A stretch of DNA of 9,832 nucleotides from Corallococcus sp. (GCA_023663205.1 JAMPHX010000048.1:1-9832); one strand, 5' to 3'; positions 1 through 6,602 are shown, counted from the first letter of the stretch. Translations and numbers: made by a program. The notes: generated from the sequence alone by a model not told the origin.

Positions 1-269
1 AAATTATTATCTTCAAAAAACTCTATTGTTCTGGAACTATCCCAATTGTATATTGCACCGTACAAAAACTTTGCATTGGTAGCAACATTTTCCAAAAATG
101 TACGCGCGTCGCAATTGTTTGTTAAGTTACAGCGTCCTTTGCCCGTAATGTATATTTTACGTCCGAGTTTGCCATTTTTTTCTATTAAATTAACTTGGGC
201 ACCGTTTTTTGCCGCAGTAATTGCAGCCATCATTCCCGCGGGTCCTCCGCCGATAACTGCAATTTTCAT
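1..269 (-). CDS. HI0933/BaiN-family FAD-dependent flavoprotein (N-terminal part)
   Basis: Only the first 89 codons are present; the gene runs off the left edge. The protein opens with a Rossmann dinucleotide-binding fold: a beta strand, then G7-x-G9-x-x-G12 (IGGGPAG), and an acidic residue (E30) placed to bind the FAD ribose. Residues 33-51 carry the family signature GKLGRKIYITGKGRCNLTN, which I recognise from the HI0933/YhiN/BaiN group, often annotated as NAD(P)/FAD-dependent or 'aminoacetone oxidase family' enzymes. The substrate is not established for most members. The ATG overlaps the surE stop by four bases (ATGA), and an AAAAGGGA ribosome site lies about 7 bases upstream inside surE, so the start is secure and translation is probably coupled. 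From memory, clostridia often place this gene just after rluB, which fits. The family call is firm; the exact reaction is not. Confidence 0.9.
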   Translation of the reverse strand, partial: MKIAVIGGGPAGMMAAITAAKNGAQVNLIEKNGKLGRKIYITGKGRCNLTNNCDARTFLENVATNAKFLYGAIYNWDSSRTIEFFEDNN

Positions 270-1015
270 TCAAAAATCCCTTTTACTTTTTGCAGCGAAT
301 CGTAGTCGGTGCAATCTATTTTTAACGGCGTTATGGTTATAAAACCTTCCTCGGCGGATACAACATCGCAACACACTGCTTTGTCTAATGGTATTTTGTC
401 GCCGCACAAACGCCATTCATACGGAGCGTTTTTGTCATGCAGATAATAGTCCGCAAATATGTGCACCGTGCCTTGACGGACTGCTTTGACGTCTTTGACG
501 GCAATGCCGTCGGCAGGGACGTTGACATTCAAAAAAACAAACTGTATATTAAATTCGAGAATTTTCATCAAATATTTATCTATAAATTCAATACAGTTTT
601 GATAACCGCCCGTGTTGCCGAGACGAGAGACGGCAACACTCTTTATTCCGCAAATAGTTCCTTCCTCGGCAGCGCCGACCGTTCCGGAATACGGTATATC
701 CAATCCGTAATTTTCGCCGTTGTTAATACCGGAAATAAGCAAATCGAATTTTACGTCTAAATTCATTGTGGCAAATTTGACGCAATCGGCAGGCGTTCCG
801 CTTGAAGAATAGGCTTTTACCGCACCGCAATAGTTTTCAATCGGAAGAAATGTTATTTCTTTGAAAAATTGCATTGCATGAGAAAACGCCGAGCGTTGAC
901 TGTCCGGCGCAACAACATATACATTATGGTTTTGCGACAATAAGCGGCACAACTCTTTCAAACCGTCCGCCTCGTATCCGTCATCATTAGTCAATAGAAT
1001 GTTTAAATTGTGCAT
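266..1015 (-). CDS. surE: 5'/3'-nucleotidase SurE
   Basis: SurE is a cytoplasmic, metal-dependent phosphatase acting on nucleoside 5'- and 3'-monophosphates, and in some species on short polyphosphate. At 249 residues it has the usual length. The N-terminus reads LLTNDDGYEADG, with the paired metal-binding D11-D12. S42 sits in the SQRSAFSHA segment, and N98 lies in SGINNGENYG, which is followed by YSGTVGAAEEG (109-119), the signature core of the family. These correspond to the Asp-Asp-Ser-Asn metal site known from SurE structures. The gene starts 11 bases after the rluB stop; its ribosome site is weak (a GCGGTAA stretch), suggesting coupling to rluB translation. Its stop overlaps the next ATG by four bases. 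It therefore belongs to a rluB-surE-flavoprotein operon. The identification is confident; its physiological substrate here is unknown. Confidence 0.96.
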   Translation of the reverse strand: MHNLNILLTNDDGYEADGLKELCRLLSQNHNVYVVAPDSQRSAFSHAMQFFKEITFLPIENYCGAVKAYSSSGTPADCVKFATMNLDVKFDLLISGINNGENYGLDIPYSGTVGAAEEGTICGIKSVAVSRLGNTGGYQNCIEFIDKYLMKILEFNIQFVFLNVNVPADGIAVKDVKAVRQGTVHIFADYYLHDKNAPYEWRLCGDKIPLDKAVCCDVVSAEEGFITITPLKIDCTDYDSLQKVKGIFE

Positions 1016-1026
1016 AATTTTACCGC

Positions 1027-1731
1027 TTATAGGTTACTTAAATACTCGATTTCTTTATCGGATAAAAATCTGTATTTGCCTCTGCCGAGCCCGCCAAGAT
1101 ATATATCGCCGATAGATATGCGTTTAAGAAATTTAACATCTTTGCCTATATATTCAAACATTCGCTTTACCTGCCTGTTTCGTCCTTCGTGAATCACAAT
1201 CCTAACTCGACTGTAATGTTCGTCAAATGTCAACACATCCACCTTTGCAGGCGCGGTTTTTTTGTCGTCCAAGACTATCCCTTCTTGCAATACGCGAATA
1301 TCATTTGCACTGAGTTTACCGGAAATGCGCGCAATATAAGTTTTATCGACATTATGTTTCGGATGAGTCAGTTTATTTGCCAAATTACCGTCATTGGTCA
1401 AAATTATTGCGCCTTCAGTATCGTAATCCAATCTACCCACAGGATAAAGCCGAGTTTTGATGTCAATCAAATCCATAACTGTTTTTCGTCCCAAGTCGTC
1501 GCTTACGGTAGTGACATATCCCTTTGGTTTGTGTAACAAAATATAGTAATTCTTTTTTTTGAGCGCAACGCGCTTCTCGTTTACAGTTACTTTGTCTTTC
1601 TCGGGTTCAATACTTACACCCATTTCCGTCACCGTATTTCCATTAACTTTAACTTTGCCGTCTGCTATCAATTTGTCGCATGCTCGTCTGCTGGCCACGC
1701 CGCAATCTGCAAGATATTTGTTTAATCGCAC
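1027..1731 (-). CDS. rluB: Ribosomal large-subunit pseudouridine synthase, RluB type
   Basis: This enzyme isomerises a uridine to pseudouridine in 23S rRNA (RsuA/RluB/RluE/RluF family). Residues 1-48 form an S4 RNA-binding domain (RLNKYLADCGVASRRACDKLI). The catalytic domain has the family motif GRLDYDTEG at 99-107 with the nucleophilic aspartate D102, plus the C-terminal HEGRNRQVKRMFE segment (181-193). The length of 234 residues fits RluB. The start is GTG, supported by a GGAG ribosome site 9 bases upstream and by the protein beginning exactly where the S4 domain usually starts. A well-formed promoter lies just upstream, so this is the first gene of a unit with surE and the flavoprotein. 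In Bacillus and clostridia rluB also lies downstream of a dacB/spm-type locus, which agrees with the carboxypeptidase upstream here. The exact uridine modified is inferred from homologues only. Confidence 0.93.
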   Translation of the reverse strand: MRLNKYLADCGVASRRACDKLIADGKVKVNGNTVTEMGVSIEPEKDKVTVNEKRVALKKKNYYILLHKPKGYVTTVSDDLGRKTVMDLIDIKTRLYPVGRLDYDTEGAIILTNDGNLANKLTHPKHNVDKTYIARISGKLSANDIRVLQEGIVLDDKKTAPAKVDVLTFDEHYSRVRIVIHEGRNRQVKRMFEYIGKDVKFLKRISIGDIYLGGLGRGKYRFLSDKEIEYLSNL

Positions 1732-1760
1732 TTTGTATTGCTCCGATAATTTATAACTAT

Positions 1761-1789
1761 ATAGTAACTAATTTTTTGAAAAAAATCAA
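1761..1789 (-). promoter_or_regulatory. Sigma-A-type promoter for rluB-surE operon
   Basis: Reading the minus strand, TTGATT (1789-1784) and TACTAT (1766-1761) are separated by exactly 17 bases. Transcription would begin near 1754, leaving a leader of about 23 bases that contains the GGAG ribosome site of rluB. A strong terminator lies upstream, so rluB needs its own promoter. No operator or riboswitch is visible in the rest of the 226-bp gap. Confidence 0.75.
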
Positions 1790-1922
1790 GGAAATAACAA
1801 TATTGCTTCAAATTTACTTGTATGTATCTCAAATTCAGGTAAAAAATATACAAAGTGACTTAGAACCTTTTATTTGCGACAGATACAAAATACTCATTAA
1901 AGAATTCGATTTCATTGCAATG

Positions 1923-1954
1923 ATAAAAGGAGCAAGAGAATCTTCTCCTGCTCC
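1923..1954 (-). terminator. Intrinsic terminator after the second carboxypeptidase gene
   Basis: On the minus strand GGAGCAGGAGAA and UUCUCUUGCUCC pair over 12 positions (one G-U) around a two-base centre, giving a stem of roughly 10 bp with a small loop. UUUUAU follows. It begins 3 bases after the carboxypeptidase stop codon. On the plus strand the wobble becomes an A-C mismatch and there is no U tract, so it works in the minus direction. Confidence 0.88.
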
Positions 1955-1957
1955 GAA

Positions 1958-3010
1958 TCAAATTGCTTTTAATGGCTTGCTGTATATGCTTTCGTTATCG
2001 AACAATACTTGCAAGCAACCGCCCTCATCGTTAAATGTCGAATTTATCTTGATAGCATTGTATTCGCTGCCGTCATTTCTCAGCGGAAACAGAAAAGCGT
2101 CTGCGCTGTAATATTTATCAATCAAGCCACCGTTTGTCGCCTTATATATCTTATTTTGAGGTATTATGACTGTCATATTATAGTATGAATTACCGTATTC
2201 CAACATTTTTTGCGCTGTTTCAAACATTGGAGCGCAATTGAGCACCACAGCAATTAGTTTCATACCATCCTTCTCGGAACTACCTACAAAACAGCGCCCC
2301 GCTTTTTTTGTGTAACCCGTTTTGACTCCCGTTGCATATTCGTAATTGAACAAAAGTTTATTCTTATTTTTTAGGTACCGCCCATACTGTTGCGTATTTT
2401 CTTCTATGGTAACGGATTTTGTTGCAACTATTTCTGCCACATCTTTGTTTTCCAATGCACATGAGGTTATCAATGCCAAGTCATAGGCTGTCGTAAAGTG
2501 GTTTTCGCTGCTTAGTCCGTGCGGATTTTCAAAGTGTGAATTTTCTGCACCTATTTCTTGTGCTTTTAGGTTCATTTTCTCGGCAAATTTGTCGACGCTG
2601 CCGGCGACATGCAATGCCAAGGCAACTGCACTGTCATTTCCGCTTTGCAGCATCAATCCGTAAAGCAGTTCTTTTACAGTCAACTGTTCTCCTTCGCGCA
2701 GATAAATTGAAGACCCCTCGACGCCTACAGCCTCGCGCGGTATCGTTACAATTTCGCTCATGTTACAATTTTCGGAAACAACCAATGCCGTCATTATCTT
2801 GGTAGTACTTGCCATGGGTAAGCGTCTATCCGAATTTTTGGAAAGTAGTACTCTGTGCGAGGTAGCCTCCATAAGAACAGCGCTTTCTGCACTCGAAACA
2901 ATGTTTGAAGATTCGCAATTCCCGTTTATTGCTCCGAATGCCAAGCATACAACGGCAATTACTATTACTGCAATCGATAGAAATTTAAGAATGCTAATCG
3001 CTGTTGACAT
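1958..3010 (-). CDS. D-alanyl-D-alanine carboxypeptidase (peptidase S11), probably sporulation-associated DacB/DacF type
   Basis: A serine DD-carboxypeptidase (low-molecular-weight penicillin-binding protein) that removes the terminal D-Ala from peptidoglycan stem peptides outside the membrane. Residues 7-27 are a hydrophobic signal or anchor segment. The three catalytic motifs are present: S68-T-T-K71 (acylating serine and lysine), S123-G-N125 and K230-T-G232. After the catalytic domain (to about 270) comes an 80-residue tail, shorter and less regular than the PBP5 C-terminal domain of the other carboxypeptidase in this window. The ATG lies inside the end of ytfJ (17-base overlap) with an AAGGA ribosome site 10 bases upstream. 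The gene closes the DUF2953-ytfJ unit and is followed by a strong terminator. Being cotranscribed with ytfJ suggests a role in spore cortex or engulfment-stage wall trimming, as for DacB in Bacillus; this is inference. No spmA or spmB follows it. Confidence 0.93.
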   Translation of the reverse strand: MSTAISILKFLSIAVIVIAVVCLAFGAINGNCESSNIVSSAESAVLMEATSHRVLLSKNSDRRLPMASTTKIMTALVVSENCNMSEIVTIPREAVGVEGSSIYLREGEQLTVKELLYGLMLQSGNDSAVALALHVAGSVDKFAEKMNLKAQEIGAENSHFENPHGLSSENHFTTAYDLALITSCALENKDVAEIVATKSVTIEENTQQYGRYLKNKNKLLFNYEYATGVKTGYTKKAGRCFVGSSEKDGMKLIAVVLNCAPMFETAQKMLEYGNSYYNMTVIIPQNKIYKATNGGLIDKYYSADAFLFPLRNDGSEYNAIKINSTFNDEGGCLQVLFDNESIYSKPLKAI

Positions 3011-3371
3011 TTTTTACCAAATCCTTTGCAATGTCCAATATTTTACTCATACTGCTCTCTTCCGGAACATTTATTACATTGACTCCGTCTTTGTCTATCA
3101 CCAAAAACCCTACCGGATTCAAAGACGCTCCGCCGCCGGAACCTCCTGCAAAGTGTCCGGATAGTCCCTCTTTAAGCAGATTTTTCGATACGTTTTTGTC
3201 ACCGTACTCTCCGCCGCCTGCCATAAATGCAAACGAAATTTGTGAAATAGGCATAATGGTTTTTCCGTCCATTGTTACAATAGGATTTCCGATTATAGTA
3301 TTGACTTCTGCAACCTTGCTCAAATTACCCACGGCAGTTTCTACAATATTACTAATTTGATTGTTATCCAT
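2994..3371 (-). CDS. ytfJ: Sporulation protein YtfJ (GerW family)
   Basis: A small soluble protein of the spore YtfJ/GerW family. In Bacillus it is made in the forespore and affects spore germination; its biochemical action is not established. The 125 residues carry the diagnostic glycine-rich core FAGGSGGGASLNPVGFLVI (74-92) and the upstream segment GNPIVTMDGKTIMPISQISFAFMAGGGEYG (28-57, quoted here by position and composition: a Gly-rich 'FxxGGGEYG' end). The C-terminal helix (about 107-122) is typical of the short clostridial form; the Bacillus protein is somewhat longer. A strong GAGG ribosome site lies 10 bases before the ATG, inside the end of the DUF2953 gene (8-base overlap). It also overlaps the following carboxypeptidase by 17 bases, so the three genes form one unit. 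This is the best single marker that the organism makes endospores. Confidence 0.93.
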   Translation of the reverse strand: MDNNQISNIVETAVGNLSKVAEVNTIIGNPIVTMDGKTIMPISQISFAFMAGGGEYGDKNVSKNLLKEGLSGHFAGGSGGGASLNPVGFLVIDKDGVNVINVPEESSMSKILDIAKDLVKNVNSD

Positions 3372-3924
3372 TTTTCTTTTTCCTCGCTAATGCAGATATC
3401 AGCCCCAATGTAGTAAACGACACATCGATTTGTCCTTGTAACGACGAATGTTCTACAGTCCAATACATTGCCGAATTTACTCTACAATTTTTACATTCGG
3501 CAATTACTTGAAGCGCTGTATTCATAAATATCCTAAAAACTCCGCTTACCGCAATGCCAATGGGGTCGACAGTATTTACTGCTGTAACAAAATTTATTTT
3601 GCACACTTCAAAGCATTTTATTATGCCATTGCCTGAAAATTTAATTTTGGGAATTAGCACATCGCTATCGATTGTCCCTTCACAATGTAATATTTTGCCT
3701 TGAATACAAATTTTTTCGTTAACTACGCGAATATGCGCAAGTTTAACAACTATTTGTGCTTGCATATGATGCAAATCTATGACAAACAAGATTTTCGGTT
3801 TGATTTGCATCAATAGCATCATTGTAATCAACATTAGAACAACAGCAATTGTCATTAAAAATATTTTGCTCAAAATTTCAAGTTTTATTCCGTAGTAGAA
3901 AAGGTAATGTATCAAAAAATTCAA
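3364..3924 (-). CDS. DUF2953 (YtfI-like) membrane-anchored protein
   Basis: A protein of up to 186 residues with an N-terminal transmembrane segment (about residues 21-40, IFLMTIAVVLMLITMMLLMQ) followed by a beta-rich soluble region and a basic C-terminus (RKKKNG). I assign it to DUF2953 mainly on layout: length, one N-terminal membrane helix, and position directly before ytfJ, where Bacillus has ytfI. I see no catalytic motif. The function is unknown; a forespore or membrane role is only inferred from ytfJ. The start is doubtful. The longest frame begins with TTG at 3924 without a ribosome site, and a TAG stop lies four codons further upstream. An ATG at 3855 (residue 24) would put the membrane segment at the very N-terminus, as is usual for the family, but it also lacks a good ribosome site. 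It overlaps ytfJ by 8 bases. Confidence 0.65.
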   Translation of the reverse strand: MNFLIHYLFYYGIKLEILSKIFLMTIAVVLMLITMMLLMQIKPKILFVIDLHHMQAQIVVKLAHIRVVNEKICIQGKILHCEGTIDSDVLIPKIKFSGNGIIKCFEVCKINFVTAVNTVDPIGIAVSGVFRIFMNTALQVIAECKNCRVNSAMYWTVEHSSLQGQIDVSFTTLGLISALARKKKNG

Positions 3925-4160
3925 CCGATATCGCTATAAAAGATTATGCAACTGTAATTACTAAACAAACTATGCTCGCTACTGCCGAAAAAATAAATAT
4001 ATAATTATTATAGATACGATAAGTACATTTAATGTAATTGATATAATTTATACATACGTCAACTGCGTCATCAACCCCTAAGACACTGTTGTTGCCCCAT
4101 CTTCTGACGCACTTCGCCGCAAAATTTTGATTTTAACCAGACTTTAATATTGCGCAATAA

Positions 4161-4283
4161 ATTACATTTATCATGCAAGCAATGTGACATGACGCAATTG
4201 TACAGTATCACGAACTGCACAAATTACACGCACATACATAGTTATGCAATTGCGACATAGTAACATAGATGTAAATACATAAT
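4161..4283. repeat. Long imperfect inverted repeat (possible RNA hairpin)
   Basis: The inner arms 4182-4200 and 4247-4266 pair over 17 of 20 positions (two mismatches, one bulge). The outer segments 4161-4170 and 4272-4283 add ten pairs with a two-base bulge and one G-U on the minus strand. They are separated from the inner stem by an asymmetric internal loop. The terminal 46-base loop (4201-4246) contains a small CAGT/ACTG hairpin. Only one pair depends on wobble, so the fold could form on either strand. No U tract follows on either strand, so it is not an ordinary terminator. Confidence 0.5.
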
Positions 4284-4383
4284 GTGCGGTTAGACTAACA
4301 TAAAAAGCAATTGTCAACCGCAAACACTTATGTCAAAACAAGATTAATCAAGGGAGCAATAATTCTGCCATCCTTTCAAAACT

Positions 4384-4418
4384 ACCGAACACCCACAGCA
4401 ATATGTTCAATAATCGGT
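4384..4418 (-). terminator. Weak possible terminator after scpB
   Basis: On the minus strand ACCGA (4418-4414) can pair with TCGGT (4388-4384), with three further pairs inside after a bulge, and AGUUUUG follows. The stem is short and the loop long, so termination would be poor. It is the only terminator-like element within 100 bases of the scpB stop. Read-through into the gap is quite possible. Confidence 0.2.
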
Positions 4419-4445
4419 TAATATACAATATTTAAATATAAGCGA

Positions 4446-5078
4446 TTACTCGATAACAGCCACTTTTTCGTCTTTTAAAAATTCCGGCAGAGGTTCATCG
4501 GCGGACGAGTCGAACATTGGCTTTTCCACAATGTTTAAATTACTGCGGTCATCGGAAATCGCCTGCAATCTTTCAAGCAACGATTCGTAATCCGGCAAAT
4601 CGTGTATATCCGACAAGGAAAACCTTTTAAGAAAATCATCTGTTGTAGCAAAGAGTATCGGTTTTCCGATTGTATCTTTTCTGCCCACCGCTTCTATCAT
4701 TCCCAAGCGCGTCAGATTTTGCACAGAATACGTGCAATCGACACCGCGAACTTCCTCAACTTCCAAACGAGTGATGGGCTGTTTGTAAGCAATAATTGCA
4801 AGCGTTTCCAACATCGCAGAAGTTAACTCCTTTTCTTTGATTGGATTCAAGACGCTTTCTACCTGCTTTGCATACTCCGGATTACTGCAAAATTGCAGTT
4901 TTTTGTTAAAATTCATGACGTTTATACCAGTGTCGGCATTAAAACGCAACTTTAATTCCTTTATTGCGTCCTCAATCTCGGTTTGACTTGCATTTAGTTT
5001 TTCTGCAATGGCAGATATTTCCACCGCATTGCCGGATACAAACAATATTGATTCTATTATACTACTCAACCGACTCAT
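4446..5078 (-). CDS. scpB: Segregation and condensation protein ScpB
   Basis: ScpB is the kleisin-interacting (Kite) subunit of the bacterial SMC condensin; dimers bind ScpA and help organise and separate the chromosome on the nucleoid. The protein has 210 residues, normal for the family. Two winged-helix domains are expected: an N-terminal one (about 1-75, SIIESILFVSGNAVEISAIA at the start) and a second one containing the hallmark LETLAIIAYKQPITRLEVEE (90-109) and RGVD (111-114), followed by GRKDTIGKPILFATTDDFLKRF by position 132-153. The C-terminal 50 residues are acidic and probably flexible. The ATG sits inside the last codons of scpA (17-base overlap) after a strong AGGAGG ribosome site, so the two subunits are translationally coupled. 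It is the last gene of the protease-scpA-scpB unit; the 521-bp gap follows. Confidence 0.97.
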   Translation of the reverse strand: MSRLSSIIESILFVSGNAVEISAIAEKLNASQTEIEDAIKELKLRFNADTGINVMNFNKKLQFCSNPEYAKQVESVLNPIKEKELTSAMLETLAIIAYKQPITRLEVEEVRGVDCTYSVQNLTRLGMIEAVGRKDTIGKPILFATTDDFLKRFSLSDIHDLPDYESLLERLQAISDDRSNLNIVEKPMFDSSADEPLPEFLKDEKVAVIE

Positions 5079-5877
5079 TAAAAGCCTCCTCCGATAACTG
5101 CGCCCCTTCTATGCGCGACAAAATTATATCTCCAAACAACTCATCCTGTTTAACGGAAATCGCCTGTAACTTCAAAAGTTCCAACATTGCGCTGAAAGTT
5201 GTTATTATTTCAACACGCGACGTGGTCTCATTAAAAATATTGAAGAAACTTACTGTTTCGTGTTCTTGCAAATAGTCACGCAAAAAGCGCATTTTTTCCG
5301 GTACGGAAAAAGTTTCTTTTACTATTGCGCGCGAAATGTTTTCCGATGACGCTTTCAGTTGCATCTTCATCAAAAACTTGTTGAATGCTTGCAAAAAGCC
5401 CTCTATGCTCAAATGTTCCTTAACTACTTCCACTGCTTCGCCTACATTTTTATCAGGTTCGCGGTAATACCTATCTACGCTTTCGTGTTCTTTAAGTTCT
5501 CCGCAAACTTCTTTGAACATCTTGTATTCTTCCAGCTGCCTGATAAAAACTTTCTCGGGAGAATCCTCATCATCGAGTCCCGGCAAAACAGGCAACAACG
5601 CTCTCGATTTGATTTCCAGCAATGTTGCAGCCGTTGCCATATACTCACTTGCTTTATCTACATCCAAATCGGATAGTTGGGACATATATTGCAAAAATTG
5701 TTCCGTAACTTGCGAAACAAAAATATCTTTTATCTCAATTTCATTTTGTTTAACCAAAGTCAACAGTAAATCCAACGGACCTGAAAAGTTTGTCAATTTC
5801 AATTCCAATTCGTTACTGCTTTCTTGGTCGAATATATAACTTTGTTCAACAGCATTGATATCGTCATTATTGTTCAT
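5062..5877 (-). CDS. scpA: Segregation and condensation protein ScpA (kleisin)
   Basis: ScpA is the kleisin that bridges the SMC ATPase heads and binds ScpB in the Smc-ScpAB complex. Key features are LTNFSGPLDLLLTLVKQNEIEIKDI by position 28-52, with the conserved F31-x-G-P-L-D-L-L-L core that contacts SMC. The ATAATLLEIKSRALLP stretch (81-96) follows, and the C-terminal winged helix includes RVEIITTFSAMLELLKL (221-237). The 271 residues include an N-terminal extension of about 24 residues, rich in Asn, Asp and Glu, before the usual family start. The ATG is nevertheless well supported: a GGAGG ribosome site lies 11 bases upstream, and the ATG overlaps the stop of the protease gene by four bases (ATGA). 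Its 3' end overlaps scpB by 17 bases. Whether the extension matters is unknown. Confidence 0.97.
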   Translation of the reverse strand: MNNNDDINAVEQSYIFDQESSNELELKLTNFSGPLDLLLTLVKQNEIEIKDIFVSQVTEQFLQYMSQLSDLDVDKASEYMATAATLLEIKSRALLPVLPGLDDEDSPEKVFIRQLEEYKMFKEVCGELKEHESVDRYYREPDKNVGEAVEVVKEHLSIEGFLQAFNKFLMKMQLKASSENISRAIVKETFSVPEKMRFLRDYLQEHETVSFFNIFNETTSRVEIITTFSAMLELLKLQAISVKQDELFGDIILSRIEGAQLSEEAFNESVE

Positions 5878-6590
5878 CTAATCAACAGCCTCCAAAACTT
5901 TTGAAACAGTCCCAACAGTCCGTTGCCGGCATAATTCATATACAAAGCAAGCGGGGAATAATTGTTTACTACGGGAATACAGTTTAATAAAGCCAGTCCC
6001 AACAATATATACAGACTGTATCTCTGCAAAAACCTCATAAAAGGTTTCTCCGACGACACAAAGCAGTTAACAAACCTGTAACCGTCCAGCGGATACAACG
6101 GCAACACGTTAAATAGCGCAAATGATATGTTCAGGCTTATTACTTGCCAAAAGAACTCTTTCAAAAAATACCAAAAATAATAAGACCCCTCTCTAAAAGC
6201 AACTCCGCCAACCGTAAACATCAACACGTAAAACGCTGTAAATACAAATGCGCAAATCAAGTTTGTGACTATTCCCGCAAAAGAAACAAGTATCATACCG
6301 CTCTTTCTGTGCTTAAAGTTATTCGGATTTACAGGCACTGGCTTTGCCCAGCCAAAACCGACCAACAGCATAAGAATAAATCCGTACAAATCAAAGTGTT
6401 TAATCGGATTTAACGACAATCTTCCGCACGCCTTTGCCGTTTTGTCTCCACACCACAGGGCGACAAGCCCGTGTGCAATTTCATGCAGTATCACAGTGAG
6501 CGGCAATGCTACGATAAATGCTATTACGCTTAACAGTCCTTCACGCGAAGGAGTGTTTCCGTTTTTTGTTAACAATTCAAATATATACAT
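5874..6590 (-). CDS. Site-2 protease family protein (peptidase M50)
   Basis: An intramembrane zinc metalloprotease of the short YwhC-like M50 group, 238 residues with about five or six membrane segments. The zinc site is H36-E-I-A-H40 in the second hydrophobic stretch. The third ligand is D169 in FNVLPLYPLDGYR (160-172). NPIKHFDLYG (61-70), GWAKPVPVNP (80-89) and the AGIVTN motif (105-110) are also typical. There is no PDZ domain. Substrates of this subgroup are not known. In clostridia it is commonly placed just before scpA, as here, where it overlaps scpA by four bases; I know of no proven link to condensin. The ATG has no ribosome site and lies 12 bases after a consensus-like -10 box, implying a leader of only about six bases. 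No alternative ATG follows that would keep the first membrane segment. Confidence 0.93.
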   Translation of the reverse strand: MYIFELLTKNGNTPSREGLLSVIAFIVALPLTVILHEIAHGLVALWCGDKTAKACGRLSLNPIKHFDLYGFILMLLVGFGWAKPVPVNPNNFKHRKSGMILVSFAGIVTNLICAFVFTAFYVLMFTVGGVAFREGSYYFWYFLKEFFWQVISLNISFALFNVLPLYPLDGYRFVNCFVSSEKPFMRFLQRYSLYILLGLALLNCIPVVNNYSPLALYMNYAGNGLLGLFQKFWRLLIR

Positions 6591-6602
6591 ACAGTATTTA
6601 TT

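Larger units (their letters stand above)
3925..4445. other. 521-bp intergenic region rich in imperfect inverted repeats, no credible gene
   Basis: Nothing here reads as a protein gene on either strand: the longest frames are about 25 codons and lack ribosome sites. The region separates scpB from DUF2953 in a neighbourhood where adjoining genes otherwise overlap. It holds several dyads: a long imperfect hairpin at 4161-4283, a hairpin at 4286-4321, a 12-bp perfect palindrome at 4148-4159, paired TGCGTCA/TGACGCA arms at 4064-4070 and 4105-4111, and a weak ACCGA/TCGGT stem at 4384-4418. A perfect TATAAT on the minus strand (4012-4007) could be the -10 of a DUF2953-ytfJ promoter, but no good -35 lies 16-18 bases upstream. 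I could not match any known riboswitch, tRNA or standard small RNA. It may be a leader, an untranslated RNA, or the remains of a small inserted element. Confidence 0.6.

Noticed and set aside
1680..2111. Plus-strand reading frame of 143 codons
   Set aside because: It runs antisense across the rluB start, the promoter, the terminator and the carboxypeptidase end, has no ribosome site and no recognisable protein pattern.
4189..4260. 23-residue plus-strand frame in the gap
   Set aside because: No ribosome site, polar composition without pattern, and it coincides with the hairpin arms and loop.
4348..4428. Hydrophobic 26-residue minus-strand frame starting with TTG after scpB
   Set aside because: Although it reads like a membrane peptide, there is no ribosome site and the length is expected by chance in AT-rich DNA.
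3925..4445. Known RNA genes or a CRISPR array in the gap
   Set aside because: No tRNA-like TTCGA arm or CCA end, no regular repeat-spacer pattern, and no riboswitch core I recognise.
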